Part shown: piece after piece, positions 27,416 through 41,042 of the stretch
How positions within the stretch are numbered: the stretch's first letter is position 1
Layout: each line of letters starts with the position of its first letter
Assembly: GCA_003583745.1 (NCBI GenBank)
Contig: QXPY01000001.1
Location: forward strand, 1 to 64,000
Direction of reading: 5' to 3'
Source of the DNA: Rhodocyclales bacterium GT-UBC
GTDB taxonomy: Bacteria > Pseudomonadota > Gammaproteobacteria > Burkholderiales > Rhodocyclaceae
Length of the DNA: 64,000 bases
Position numbers and translations under genes: made by a program
Notes under the pieces: generated by a model
Told to the model about the DNA's origin: nothing
Seen by the model: only the letters and a program-made list of their open reading frames with translations
Database searches by the model: none

Positions 27416-27681
27416 GCCTGCTCGGCGAGCCAGGCTTCGAGGTGTCCGGCCATGTTGGCGACGCTGCTCAGGATGCGGCGGGTTTCCTTGCTGTCGGGCA
27501 GGCGCAGGCCGTATTTTTTCTTGATTGCCATCGAGACTTGCAGCGCATCGAGCGAGTCGAGTTGCAGCGGCGCTTCCGGTCCGAACAGCAGTTCGTCGTC
27601 GCCGATGCTGTCCGGGGCGCAATCCTTGTCGCAGGCTTCGATGATCAGGGCCTTGAGTTCGCGGCGAAGGTCGGTATTCAT
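27412..27681 (-). CDS. Acyl carrier protein
   Basis: 89 residues, acidic and helical. The phosphopantetheine attachment serine is in LQLDSLDALQVSM near residue 43. Both ends overlap the neighbouring genes by 4 bases (ATGA), placing it firmly in the ketosynthase operon. It differs from the housekeeping AcpP in carrying a longer N-terminus and an RLPDSKETRRILSS segment, so it is probably dedicated to this pathway. No phosphopantetheinyl transferase gene is nearby; activation must come from elsewhere in the genome. Confidence 0.92.
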   Translation of the reverse strand: MNTDLRRELKALIIEACDKDCAPDSIGDDELLFGPEAPLQLDSLDALQVSMAIKKKYGLRLPDSKETRRILSSVANMAGHLEAWLAEQA

Positions 27682-28907
27682 GATTGGTTGGCGAGGGCGC
27701 GTTGGTTGAGCCGGATGGCCACGGTGAGTGCAAGCAGCGCGAAGAGCAGCAGCTTGCCCAGGCTGGGCAGCAGGTCGGCAAAGTCGCCATGGCGCAGCAT
27801 GACGATGTGGAAGCCTTCCAGTCCCCAGGCCATCGGCGAGAAGCCGGCCAGGGTCTGCATGGCCGCCGGCATGATGAATTTGGGCACCATGATGCCGCCG
27901 ATGGCGCCCATCAGGATGTTGCCGACACCGCCGACGATGGTGGCCTGTTCCGAGGTGCGGGCCAGGCTGGCGACGAGCAGTGCCCAGGCGACGGCAGCCA
28001 GACTGACGGCGGCCGAGACGGACCACCATTCGAGGAGCAGCGGCGTGCTGCCGGGCAGTTCCAATGCTTCGCTGCCAAACAGCGGGACCAGGTACATGCC
28101 AACCAGCACCATCAGCAGGGCTTGCAATTGATTGACGACAAAAAAGGGCAGCAGCTTGCCGCTCAGGATCAGGCGAAACGGCACGCCGATGGCGCGCAGG
28201 CGCTGCAGCGTGCCTTGCTGGCGTTCGATGATGAAGATCGAGGAAACCGGGATGACGACGAAGAACATCGCGAAGATCAGCCAGGCCGGCACATTCTGCT
28301 GGACCGAGGAGGGAAGCCGGGCGTTCTGGTCGCCGCGCACTGCTTCACTGCGGATTTCGTCCGGCCAGTCGCGCTCGCCGGTATTGGCCACCGTCGGCAG
28401 GCCGAACAGCTTGCCGGCCTTGAGGCTCAGCTCGTCGGCCCGCACCGCGCCCAGCGCGGCCATCACCTGGTTGCGGAAGGCCAGCTGCAGGGCCGGGGCG
28501 AGGGCCGGGTCGACCAGCAGGGTCATTGCCTGCGGCGGCTGACCATCGGTGCCGCCGGGCGTCAGCAAGCGTTTGCCGAAATCGGCCGGGATGACCAGGA
28601 CCAGGGTTTGCCGGGCATGCAGGATGGCGTCGCGGGCCGCCGTCAGATCGGCCGGGGGCGGTGTGGTGCGGAACGAGGCGCTGCGGCTCAGGCGCTTGAC
28701 CAGGGCTTGCGAACTCGGGCTGTGGTCGAGGTCGATCACCGAATAGCTGACGTCGATGCTGACGCCGGGGGTAAAAGCGTCGCGCAGCGCCAGGGTCATC
28801 ACCAGGATGAAGATGGTCGGCATGATGAACAGCGCGAGCAGGCCGTGCCGGTCGCGCAGCAACGCGATTGATTCCTTGAGCCAGAGGGCGAGCAGGCGGG
28901 GTGACAT
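27678..28907 (-). CDS. ABC-2 type exporter permease
   Basis: 409 residues with the classic ABC-2 layout: one N-terminal helix (LLALFIMPTIFILVMTLAL), a large extracytoplasmic domain (about 45-210), then five hydrophobic segments (WLIFAMFFVVIPVSSIFII onward). The intracellular RQQGTLQRLRAIGVPFRLILSGKL motif after the second helix is typical of this class. It is paired with the ATPase gene 3 bases upstream and overlaps the ACP gene (ATGA). It most likely exports the product of the ketosynthase operon across the inner membrane. Confidence 0.92.
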   Translation of the reverse strand: MSPRLLALWLKESIALLRDRHGLLALFIMPTIFILVMTLALRDAFTPGVSIDVSYSVIDLDHSPSSQALVKRLSRSASFRTTPPPADLTAARDAILHARQTLVLVIPADFGKRLLTPGGTDGQPPQAMTLLVDPALAPALQLAFRNQVMAALGAVRADELSLKAGKLFGLPTVANTGERDWPDEIRSEAVRGDQNARLPSSVQQNVPAWLIFAMFFVVIPVSSIFIIERQQGTLQRLRAIGVPFRLILSGKLLPFFVVNQLQALLMVLVGMYLVPLFGSEALELPGSTPLLLEWWSVSAAVSLAAVAWALLVASLARTSEQATIVGGVGNILMGAIGGIMVPKFIMPAAMQTLAGFSPMAWGLEGFHIVMLRHGDFADLLPSLGKLLLFALLALTVAIRLNQRALANQS

Positions 28908-28910
28908 GGT

Positions 28911-29821
<911 letters not shown>

Positions 29822-29822
<1 letters not shown>

Positions 29823-30811
29823 CAGGCGGCGCGGCGCAGGTCGCGGAAGAAGGCCTGTTCGTGATCGGCGATCTGGCGCAGCTTGTCGGCCAGCGCCTTG
29901 GGGGCGAGCGGCTGGCGGTCGCGGATCATGCGGGCGGCAAGCAGCGCGAATTCGCGCCATTCATCGCCGACCTCGATCAGGGCTTCCGAAAGTTCGTTGA
30001 GGCGGGGGCGAGCCAGCAGCTCGGCCGATTCCTGCAGGAAGGAAGCGTAGATGAAGCGGAAGCCGCCGCCGCCGGTGCCGATTTCCTCCTGCATGCGAAC
30101 CACCTGGCCGACAAACAGCTTGGCCTGGGCGGCCTGGCTGGCGTCGAGGCCTTCGATGGCCTTGGCCAGGCGACGGATGCCGCGCACGCCGATGATCGGC
30201 AGCGGTGTGTCGAGCATGATGCGCGTCGTCTTCTTGATCGCCTTGGGAATTACCACCGACCAATCGGGGGCGACCGGTTTGCCGGTGGCGTAATAGATCA
30301 GCCCTTTGGGGGCGAGTACGCCCTTGGCAAAGCGGGCCTTTTGCAGGGCCTCGTTGCTGCAGGTGACCGGGTTTTCGAAAACCGGGTCGGAGAGCAGGTA
30401 GTCGCCGCTGGCCGCATCGCGGCCGTAGGCCAGGACGTTATGGGCATTGAAATGGAAACGCAGGTCTTCCGGCATGTAGGGTAGCCAGAATACCGAGGTC
30501 TGCATGCCGACCACTTGGCCGGCGGCGAGCAGTTGGTCGAGGCGTTGCGTCCCGGCGGCCGGATTGCGGAAGGTTTCGAAACGCATCTTCAGGCCGAGCG
30601 GCTTCTGCAGCCCCTTGATGATGAATTTCGGCGGCATCCGGTAGGCCACCAGCGGCAAGCCGTTGATCTTGACGATCGGCAGGTAGGCGAAGGACATCGC
30701 CGCCGAGAGTCCGAAGGCCATCGGTTCCGAGATGGCGAGGCCGTGGTGGCGCAGCATCGTCGACATGACGCCGCTTTCGCAGTGCGAAGCCTGGCTGTGC
30801 TGGAATGCCAT
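29822..30811 (-). CDS. BtrH-like acyltransferase
   Basis: 329 residues from the ATG at 30811. The N-terminal half matches the BtrH N-terminal domain: the likely nucleophile in SQASHCESGVMSTMLRHHG at residue 11, the His in FNAHNVLAYG and the Asp in YLLSDPVF make a papain-like Cys-His-Asp set. BtrH transfers an acyl group from an acyl carrier protein to an amino group in butirosin biosynthesis. Here the ACP and ketosynthases of the same operon would supply the acyl chain. The acceptor is unknown. Both junctions are 1-base TGATG overlaps. Confidence 0.8.
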
Positions 30812-31206
30812 CAATCGACCTTTTTAAGTTGTTCGCTGCTGACGCCCATCACGCTGGCGTAACGCTCGAGCAGCGCGGGTGACAGGCGGGCAAAGATGGC
30901 GGGGCGAAAGTGCCGGCGAATGCGCCATTGCCACAGGCCGGTGGTCTGGGCCAGCATCGGTACGTCCATCCGGGCCTTGTGCATGTGGTATTCGAGGGCC
31001 GAGGTCTGGCCGGCAATGACCCGCTGGCGGGCCTCTTCAGCCAGCCGGTTGAGGTCGTCGACCGCCTGGCGGGTGACGATTTCCTCGACCTCCCAGCCGG
31101 CCGACTGGACGATCTGCAGCTTGCCGTCGGCGCCACGGGCATAGACTGCCTTGCGGTGGCCGCCCAGGGTGATGTTGCCTTCCTGTGGGACTTCGCTTTC
31201 AAGCAT
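30811..31206 (-). CDS. Hypothetical protein of the ketosynthase operon
   Basis: 131 residues, no recognised domain, no signal peptide. The N-terminal part is a short beta segment (NITLGGHRKAVYARGADGKLQIVQSAGWEVEEIV), followed by helices (DDLNRLAEEARQRVIAGQTSALEYHMHKARMDVPMLAQTTGLWQWRIRRH in that order, abbreviated here). The start overlaps the 3' end of the darB-like gene by 8 bases, so it is coupled. A role as a small scaffold or binding partner in the pathway is possible but cannot be shown. Confidence 0.7.
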   Translation of the reverse strand: MLESEVPQEGNITLGGHRKAVYARGADGKLQIVQSAGWEVEEIVTRQAVDDLNRLAEEARQRVIAGQTSALEYHMHKARMDVPMLAQTTGLWQWRIRRHFRPAIFARLSPALLERYASVMGVSSEQLKKVD

Positions 31207-32350
31207 GGCCGACCACCGTCAGGTGCATCAGGGAGCCGGTGAAACGACCGCTTTCCGGGATGAAGCAGAGCAGACGCTGGCCGTCGGCAAGACGGCCGCT
31301 TTTCAGCAGTTCGTCGACCATGATGTAGATCGAGGCCGAGCCAGTGTTGCCCTTGGTGTGCAGGTTGGTGAACCATTTTTCCTGGGCGACCGGAAAGCCA
31401 ACCGCGGCCATGCAATCGGCAATCGGCTGGCGGAAGTATTCGGAAGACATGTGCGGCAGGAACCAGTCGATATCCCCCGCCTGCAGGCCGTGCTTGCGCA
31501 TTACCTTTTCCAGCGGCTTGCCGATGGTCTGGAAGACGACGCTTTCGTTGAGCAGTCGGACATCCTGTTTGACCGAAAAAACCGAGCGCCGGGCCCACTC
31601 GTCGGCCGGGAAATCCTTCCAGCCCTTGAGCGTGCCGTCTTCCTGCTTCTCGCCGCCGGCATACATGCAGGTTTCCATGCTATGGGCTTGGGAAAGAATG
31701 TCTATCCAGTCGATACGCAAGGACTGCGCGCTGCTCGAAGGCTGGGGGGCAAGCAGAAAAGCGCCGGCGCCGTCGGAGAGCATCCAGCGCAGGAAATCCT
31801 TCTCGAAGGCGATTTCGGGATGCGTTTCCAGTTCCTTGATGCGGTGTTCGGATTCGGCTTCGAAATTGCGTGCGTGCAGGACGGCCGAGGCCAACTCCGA
31901 ACCGGTAGCCACAGCCGTTTTGGCCTCGCCGGAGAGGACCGACAGGTAGGCGTATTTGAGTGCCGTGACGCCGGAAACGCAGATGCCCGCAGTTGAAACG
32001 ACCTCGCAGGCGGGAATGCCGAGTTCGCCGTGCACCATGACCGCATGGTTGGGCATCAACTGGTCGGGCATCGAGGTGCCGGTGGCGAGGCAGTCGATTT
32101 CGCCGGCAAGCGGCAAGGCGCGTACGGCTTCGGCAGTCAGCTCGGCATTGGAGTGAGTGGCCTTGCCACTCGCCGGATCGATGGCGTAATAGCGCTCGCG
32201 GATGCCGTTGTTGCGCAGGACGATACGTCTTGCCCGGGATGGTTTTCCCCCAACCATGCCCAGCACGTTTTCGATGTTGTCGTTGCTCACCGGGGCGTTG
32301 GGCAGGAATGCCGAGGTGCCGGTGATGTAAACCTTGCCGCTACTGTTCAT
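31199..32350 (-). CDS. FabH/DarB-like 3-oxoacyl-ACP synthase III
   Basis: 383 residues, longer than housekeeping FabH. All three catalytic residues can be placed: Cys in STAGICVSGVTALK, His in DWFLPHMSSEYF, and Asn in LHTKGNTGSASIYIM. The N-terminal ITGTSAFLPNAPVSNDNIE is typical of ketosynthase III. Together with the flavodoxin-like gene upstream it matches the DarA/DarB pairing known from dialkylresorcinol and flexirubin pathways. The start overlaps the darA-like gene end by 11 bases. Substrate chain type is inferred only. Confidence 0.88.
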   Translation of the reverse strand: MNSSGKVYITGTSAFLPNAPVSNDNIENVLGMVGGKPSRARRIVLRNNGIRERYYAIDPASGKATHSNAELTAEAVRALPLAGEIDCLATGTSMPDQLMPNHAVMVHGELGIPACEVVSTAGICVSGVTALKYAYLSVLSGEAKTAVATGSELASAVLHARNFEAESEHRIKELETHPEIAFEKDFLRWMLSDGAGAFLLAPQPSSSAQSLRIDWIDILSQAHSMETCMYAGGEKQEDGTLKGWKDFPADEWARRSVFSVKQDVRLLNESVVFQTIGKPLEKVMRKHGLQAGDIDWFLPHMSSEYFRQPIADCMAAVGFPVAQEKWFTNLHTKGNTGSASIYIMVDELLKSGRLADGQRLLCFIPESGRFTGSLMHLTVVGHA

Positions 32351-33284
32351 ATTTTTGCAAGTTGAATCCCTGCGACCCCGACGGAAGTTCGAGTTCGGCG
32401 CGCAACCTCTCCAGATGTGGCTTGAGCAGGGGTGAAAACAACCATTGTACCAACAGGCTCAACGGGACAACGGTTAATACCATGGTGATCAGGTAGAGGG
32501 CAAAAACCAGCAGGATCGGGCGTCGCCGCCACTGGCCGCGTTGGCCGAACAGGCGGATCAGTTTCGACCAGATCCGGAAGGCGCGCTGCGCGGTGCGCTC
32601 GCTGATTGCCAGGCGGGGATTGACCACGGCGGCGCGCAGGCCGCTCAGCATCGGCGCCGGGTTGCGCTCGGCGTCGGTATCCAAGGCATCATTCAAGGCA
32701 TGGCCAAAGCGGCTGGCGGCACGGATTTCGCCGGGTGCGACGCCGGCCGGTGGCAGGCCGAGAAAGCGGTCGCGGCGGCCGGTCAGTACCCAGCGCGGCG
32801 TGGTGATGAAAGTCGCCAGCGCATGACCCTGATCGGTAAAGACGATGTGGTCGCGCAGCTTGCCGCCGGCCTCGGCAATCAGGTGTTTCATGGTGTCCTG
32901 GGCCGAGAGCCACATGTTGCGGCAGGCGACCAGCGTGACGACCGGCTTGTCCTTGATCAGTTGCCGGCCTGCCGGGCTTTTCAGGAAGGCGGTCATCGGC
33001 AGGGCTGGGGCCAGGTACCAGACCTGGTAGGTCAGGATGACCAGATCGAAGGGTGTCTCGGCGGCAATGGTTAATGGCTTGAGCGGTGGGGCATCGAGCT
33101 GGACACACTCGGGGAAGGCGTCGACGAAATCGACAATCGGCCAGGGCCAGGGAAAAGGCTTTTCCGGGACCAGCGTTTCCAGGTGAACGTGATGTCCCGC
33201 CGCACGCAAGGGCGCGATGACTTGCGCCGTGATCTCCGAGAGCTGTCCGGTTTGCGAATAATTGACGACGAGAACGTTTTTCAA
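32340..33284 (-). CDS. DarA-like flavodoxin-fold protein (dialkylresorcinol type)
   Basis: 314 residues if translation starts at the TTG at 33284, where the sequence reads KNVLVVNYSQTGQLSEI, the usual start of this family; a TTG at 33323 would add 13 residues. There is no ATG candidate. VNYSQTGQL is a flavodoxin-type FMN phosphate loop, and two hydrophobic segments lie near the C-terminus (PILLVFALYLITMVLTVVPL). Family members are annotated as dialkylrecorsinol condensing enzyme. It is the first gene of the operon. The role of the membrane tail is unclear. Confidence 0.78.
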   Translation of the reverse strand: MKNVLVVNYSQTGQLSEITAQVIAPLRAAGHHVHLETLVPEKPFPWPWPIVDFVDAFPECVQLDAPPLKPLTIAAETPFDLVILTYQVWYLAPALPMTAFLKSPAGRQLIKDKPVVTLVACRNMWLSAQDTMKHLIAEAGGKLRDHIVFTDQGHALATFITTPRWVLTGRRDRFLGLPPAGVAPGEIRAASRFGHALNDALDTDAERNPAPMLSGLRAAVVNPRLAISERTAQRAFRIWSKLIRLFGQRGQWRRRPILLVFALYLITMVLTVVPLSLLVQWLFSPLLKPHLERLRAELELPSGSQGFNLQKYEQ

Positions 33285-33313
33285 GGTCTTGGCTGCGGGC
33301 TGAGTAACCGTTG

Positions 33314-33319
33314 ATTCTA
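33314..33319 (-). promoter_or_regulatory. Possible extended -10 box for the darA-like operon
   Basis: On the minus strand TGTTAGAAT forms an extended -10 (TGn-TAGAAT) without a good -35. If used, transcription would begin near 33307, which requires the inner TTG start at 33284. Confidence 0.35.
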
Positions 33320-33320
33320 A

Positions 33321-35910
<2,590 letters not shown>

Positions 35911-35914
<4 letters not shown>

Positions 35915-36219
35915 GCCAGAAGGGTTATATCGTTGCCGAGGTCAAGGCCCACGATGCCGAAGCCATGGCGCGTTATCGCCTTCTCTCGCAAGCCGCCGTC
36001 GAACACTACGGCGGGCGTTTCCTGGTTCGTGGCGGTGTGATGGGCCACCTGGAAGGCGGGCGTTCCTTGCCCGAGCGTCTGGTTGTTGTTGAATTCGATT
36101 CGGTAGATCAGGCGCGTCGATTTTACGATTCGCCCGAATATCAGGTAGCGCGCAAAGTGCGCGAGCAGGCGGCCGAAATGAATATGTTGCTCGTTGCCGG
36201 CGTTGAAAATTTAATTTAA
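35911..36219 (+). CDS. DUF1330 family protein
   Basis: 102 residues with a GTG start overlapping the kdsA stop. The sequence has the dimeric alpha/beta barrel pattern of DUF1330: [29 protein letters not shown], and [21 protein letters not shown]. Members are small cytoplasmic proteins of unknown function related to ABM and EthD-type barrels. It is inserted between kdsA and eno, which is common in betaproteobacterial versions of this operon. Confidence 0.9.
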
Positions 36220-36243
36220 GTAGCTCTTTCAATTTATTGATAA

Positions 36244-37539
<1,296 letters not shown>

Positions 37540-37548
37540 GCACGTTCG

Positions 37549-37833
37549 ATGCGCTGGCTGACGGTCGGCCTTCTCGCAACCATCGGCTTGCTCCAGTACC
37601 CCCTCTGGGTGGGTAAGGGGGGCTGGCTGAAGGTGTGGGAGTACGACCGTCAGTTGCAGGTACAGAAGGAAGCAACCAGGAAGCTGGAAATCAGGAACGC
37701 TGGCCTCGATGCCGAGGTCCGCGACCTGAAGCAAGGTTATGACGCCATCGAGGAGCGTGCCCGTTTCGAATTGGGCATGATCCGGCAGGACGAAACCTTC
37801 GTGCAGATTCCCGAAAAAGTTCCGGGAAAATAG
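37549..37833 (+). CDS. ftsB: Cell division protein FtsB
   Basis: 94 residues: one N-terminal membrane helix ([18 protein letters not shown]), then a coiled coil (about 30-70) and the conserved [21 protein letters not shown] end. FtsB bridges FtsL and FtsQ in the divisome. Location directly after eno is the standard arrangement in proteobacteria and supports the call. Confidence 0.95.
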   Translation: MRWLTVGLLATIGLLQYPLWVGKGGWLKVWEYDRQLQVQKEATRKLEIRNAGLDAEVRDLKQGYDAIEERARFELGMIRQDETFVQIPEKVPGK

Positions 37834-37858
37834 CCGGTAAAAAAGCCCTCTTTCGCTG

Positions 37859-37887
37859 TAGTCACCAGCATTTGCCTCCGCTAGAAT
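37859..37887 (+). promoter_or_regulatory. Promoter of bcp-slyD
   Basis: TAGTCA (37859-37864) and TAGAAT (37882-37887) with a 17-base spacer make a reasonable sigma-70 promoter about 40 bases ahead of the bcp ATG. Confidence 0.5.
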
Positions 37888-37929
37888 CGTGCTCAGCAGT
37901 CCCCGCACAGAGCGCTCGAGGAGAACAAT

Positions 37930-38403
37930 ATGCTGCTCAAGGTTGGAGATAAAGCACCTGCATTTGCTTTGCCCGATGCAGACATGGAGACTGTCGATCT
38001 GGCGAGCTTTCAAGGCAAGCGTCGTATCGTGCTCTTTTTCTATCCCAAGGATGGAACCCCCTGCTGTACCAAGGAAGTCACCGATTTTTCGGATCATGAG
38101 GCGGATTTCGATCGCCTGGACTGCGTGCTGTTCGGTATCAGCCGGGATGATTGCCTGAAACACGCCGAGTTTCGCGACAAGGAAGGGATTGGCCTGGAAT
38201 TGTTGTCGGATGCCGAAGGCAGCGTCTGCAAGCAATACGGAGTCTGGCAGGCCAAAGAAGTGGATGGCCAGAAAAAATTCGGTATTGTCCGTTCCACATT
38301 TATCATTGATCGTAGCGGCACCATTTGCCATGCGCTCTACAACGTCAATTACAAAGGCCACGCACTGGACGTGCTGCGCCTCGTCAAGGAAATGAATTCA
38401 TGA
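37930..38403 (+). CDS. bcp: Peroxiredoxin, Bcp/PrxQ type
   Basis: 157 residues with a strong GAGGAGAA ribosome site. The peroxidatic Cys is in the DGTPCCTKEVTDF motif (PxxxT/S-x-x-C form), with a second Cys next to it and a further Cys in FDRLDCVLFG. The DAEGSVCKQYGVW segment is typical for PrxQ proteins. It reduces peroxides in the cytoplasm using thioredoxin. The slyD-type gene overlaps its stop (ATGA). Confidence 0.94.
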   Translation: MLLKVGDKAPAFALPDADMETVDLASFQGKRRIVLFFYPKDGTPCCTKEVTDFSDHEADFDRLDCVLFGISRDDCLKHAEFRDKEGIGLELLSDAEGSVCKQYGVWQAKEVDGQKKFGIVRSTFIIDRSGTICHALYNVNYKGHALDVLRLVKEMNS

Positions 38404-38897
38404 ACACCCAGGTTGTCAGGAATACCGTCGTCACGATCGATTACCACGTTACCGATCCGGATGGCGAAGTGGTCGACGAGGGGCGCGAGCCGATCGTTTA
38501 CTTGCATGGTGGTTACGACGATATCTTCCCGAAAATCGAGGAAGCCATGCAAGGCAAGAAGGTTGGCGAGTCCATTTCGGTCAAGCTGCAGCCGGACGAA
38601 GCCTTTGGCGACTACGACGCCGAGTTGGTTCAGGTCGAGCCGCGCAAGGACTTCCCCAAGGAACTGCAGGTCGGTATGCAGTTCGAAGGTGGCGCCGAGG
38701 GGGATGAGGAAGATTTCATCATTTATCGGGTAACCGATATCGCCGACGACAAGGTCGTGCTCGACGGAAATCATCCGTTGGCCGGCATGGCGCTGGTCTT
38801 TACCTGTACCGTGACTGCCGTACGTCCGGCCAGCCCGGAAGAGCTTGAACATGGGCATGTGCATGGCGCCGGTGACGATGAGGATGAGTGCCACTGA
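38400..38897 (+). CDS. slyD: SlyD-type FKBP prolyl isomerase
   Basis: 165 residues from the ATG at 38400. The FKBP domain is interrupted by an insert-in-flap (KLQPDEAFGDYDAELVQVEPRKDFP in part), and the C-terminus is metal-binding, with a HGHVHGAGDDEDECH tail. This composition is that of SlyD, a prolyl isomerase and chaperone that also supplies nickel to hydrogenases. The His-rich tail is shorter than in E. coli. A terminator follows. Confidence 0.93.
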   Translation: MNTQVVRNTVVTIDYHVTDPDGEVVDEGREPIVYLHGGYDDIFPKIEEAMQGKKVGESISVKLQPDEAFGDYDAELVQVEPRKDFPKELQVGMQFEGGAEGDEEDFIIYRVTDIADDKVVLDGNHPLAGMALVFTCTVTAVRPASPEELEHGHVHGAGDDEDECH

Positions 38898-38945
38898 TCG
38901 CCATCCAGGTTCGGCGTAAAACCCGGGAACCGGGAGCATCAATGG

Positions 38946-38970
38946 AAAGGGGGCTTCAAGCCCCCTTTTT
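38946..38970. terminator. Terminator between slyD and mucD
   Basis: GGGGGC and GCCCCC form the stem around a TTCAA loop, followed by five T on the plus strand and preceded by A residues. It ends bcp-slyD and may also act on the convergent protease gene. Confidence 0.85.
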
Positions 38971-39029
38971 ACATGCGCTTCCCGATTTGTTGCTGCTCGC
39001 TATTGCGCGGCGACGTGAGTTTTCTGCTG

Positions 39030-40502
39030 TCAGCCCAGGTCGACCGGGACGAAAATGCGCGAGTCGCCACGCTCGATCAGTATCGCGACTTTCTTGCCGG
39101 CCTTGCTGAGCAGGTTCTTGAGTTGTTCGACGCTGGTAATTCGCTCGCCATTGACCGACAGAATGATGTCGCCGGGCTGAATGCCCGCCTTGGCGGCAGG
39201 GCCGCTGGCGTTTTGCACCAGGACGCCGCTGCTGACGTCGGCTTGCCGCCGTTCTTCAGGCGTCAGGGCGCGTACGGAGACGCCCAGACGCCCCTTGGCT
39301 GCTTCAGGTGTTTCGGCACTGGCTACTTTTGTGTCGCTGAAGGTGCCGACCTTGACCTCGATATCCTTGTTGGCACCCTTGCGCCAGACTTGCAGACGTG
39401 CCGTATCTCCCGCACCCATGACGGCCACTGCGGCAGGTAATTCGCCGGAGTTGATGATCTCCTTGCCATTGATGGAGAGGATCACATCGCCAGGCTCCAG
39501 GCCGGCTTTCTCTGCCGGGCTGCCTTTTTCGACGGAATTGACCAGGGCACCTGCTGGCTTTTTCAGGCCAAAGGTGTCAGCCAGTGACTGGTTGATCTCC
39601 TGGATGGTGACGCCCATCCTGCCGCGTTGTGCCTTCCCGGTGGCGAGGATCTGTTTTTCCACGTTCATCGCCACTTCGATCGGAATGGCGAAGGAAAGGC
39701 CCTGGTAGCCACCGTTACGCGAGTAGATCTGCGAATTGATGCCGATCACTTCGCCAGCCATGTTGAATAGCGGACCACCGGAGTTGCCCGGGTTTACTGC
39801 CACGTCGGTCTGAATGAAAGGAACGTAGCTGCCATCAGGCAGCGAGCGCGATTTGGCCGAGACGATGCCGGCACTGGCGCTGTTTTCGAAACCGAAGGGG
39901 GAACCGATGGCCAGTACCCATTCGCCGACACGGGTGGCAGTTGAACTGCCGATCTTTACGGTGGGCAAATTCTTCGCATCGATTTTCAGGACGGCGACAT
40001 CGCTGGTCTTGTCCAGTCCCTTGACCTTGGCCTTGAACTCGCGCTTGTCGGTGAGTTTGACCGTCACTTCGTCGGCGCCGTCGACGACGTGGGCATTGGT
40101 CAGGATGGTACCGTCCGCGCTGACGATGAAGCCCGAACCGAGGCCGCGGACCGGGGCTTCACCGCCGCGCTGAAGCGGTCCGCGGAAGCGACGGAAAAAC
40201 TCATAGAACGGGTCGTTCGGATCAAGTTGCGGAAAATCAACATCGGCGCCGGTCTTGCGCGTCCCGGTGACGCTGATATTGACCACGGCCGGGCCATTGC
40301 GCTCGACGATCGTGCCCATGTCGGGCAACCCGTTGGTCGCCAGCGAGCCCGTGCTGGCGGCTGGCGTGCTGACGGTCTGTACGCTATTGGTTGCGGCCTG
40401 AGCCTCGCCTATCGTTTGGAGATGGCCAAGGGAATACGCGCCACCGATTGCCGAGGCAAGGCTCAGGGCGATAACCGTCAGTTTCAGTTTCTTTGCGTTC
40501 AT
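39030..40502 (-). CDS. mucD: Periplasmic serine protease, DegP/MucD family
   Basis: 490 residues with a signal peptide (LTVIALSLASAIGGAYS, then a processing region near EAQAAT). The trypsin-like triad is His in TNAHVVDGADE, Asp in DKTSDVAVLKI and Ser in VNPGNSGGPLFN. Two PDZ domains follow (GRMGVTIQEIN and GRLGVSVRALTPEE regions). It degrades or refolds damaged envelope proteins. A gene for a 98-residue membrane protein lies 81 bases upstream in the same direction, in place of the sigma-E/MucA-type genes often found here. Confidence 0.95.
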   Translation of the reverse strand: MNAKKLKLTVIALSLASAIGGAYSLGHLQTIGEAQAATNSVQTVSTPAASTGSLATNGLPDMGTIVERNGPAVVNISVTGTRKTGADVDFPQLDPNDPFYEFFRRFRGPLQRGGEAPVRGLGSGFIVSADGTILTNAHVVDGADEVTVKLTDKREFKAKVKGLDKTSDVAVLKIDAKNLPTVKIGSSTATRVGEWVLAIGSPFGFENSASAGIVSAKSRSLPDGSYVPFIQTDVAVNPGNSGGPLFNMAGEVIGINSQIYSRNGGYQGLSFAIPIEVAMNVEKQILATGKAQRGRMGVTIQEINQSLADTFGLKKPAGALVNSVEKGSPAEKAGLEPGDVILSINGKEIINSGELPAAVAVMGAGDTARLQVWRKGANKDIEVKVGTFSDTKVASAETPEAAKGRLGVSVRALTPEERRQADVSSGVLVQNASGPAAKAGIQPGDIILSVNGERITSVEQLKNLLSKAGKKVAILIERGDSRIFVPVDLG

Positions 40503-40583
40503 CGAGGGTCCTCCGTTGAAGATTCACTATGGCCGGAGAAATATAGGGGTGCTCCGGCTGGTTTCAAGCCTGTTGTCAGGGGG

Positions 40584-40880
40584 TCACGGCATACGCTCGA
40601 TGGCGCTGCCGCTACTCTTTTCGTTACTGCCCAGCGGCCGGTTGGGGGCGGTCTTTTCGGTCCGGGCTTCGGTGCCGCGATCGCTCGCATCGGCATAGGC
40701 GGTACCGCCGAACAGGCCTCCGATGCCGCCGATGACCAGCATCGAACGCAGGATGCCGCGGCGCAGCCGGTGCAGTTGTGACCAGGCGCGGCGCTGCCGG
40801 CGCTCCAGGCCAAGGTGGGCACGCGAAACGAGCAGGAACTGATTGATGGTGTTGTCTTGCCAGCGGTTGGTTTTGATCAT
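40584..40880 (-). CDS. Small membrane protein upstream of the MucD-like protease
   Basis: 98 residues with a GGAGG ribosome site before the ATG at 40880. The N-terminal half is rich in Arg and Gln (RAHLGLERRQRRAWSQLHRLRR), followed by one hydrophobic segment (SMLVIGGIGGLFGGTAYA) and a polar tail. A cytoplasmic N-terminus with one membrane helix is likely. It could be a regulator or anchor connected to the protease downstream, but it does not match RseA/MucA in any way I can see. Confidence 0.62.
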   Translation of the reverse strand: MIKTNRWQDNTINQFLLVSRAHLGLERRQRRAWSQLHRLRRGILRSMLVIGGIGGLFGGTAYADASDRGTEARTEKTAPNRPLGSNEKSSGSAIERMP

Positions 40881-41042
40881 GTTGCGTCCTCCGCATTAGG
40901 TTCAGCCATCATGTTCGCGGAGAACTGTGACTATGGCCGTGGCCTTTTTGCGACGTTTTGTATCTTTTTGTTGCAGGACGTTCAGATCGTAGAATGAGCT
41001 CAGCATTTTTCCTTCCGAGTCTCTGTTGAAAGCGTCACCGAT

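Noticed and set aside
27684..28871. Plus-strand frame opposite the ABC permease
   Set aside because: Q/D/G-rich shadow translation without a ribosome site.
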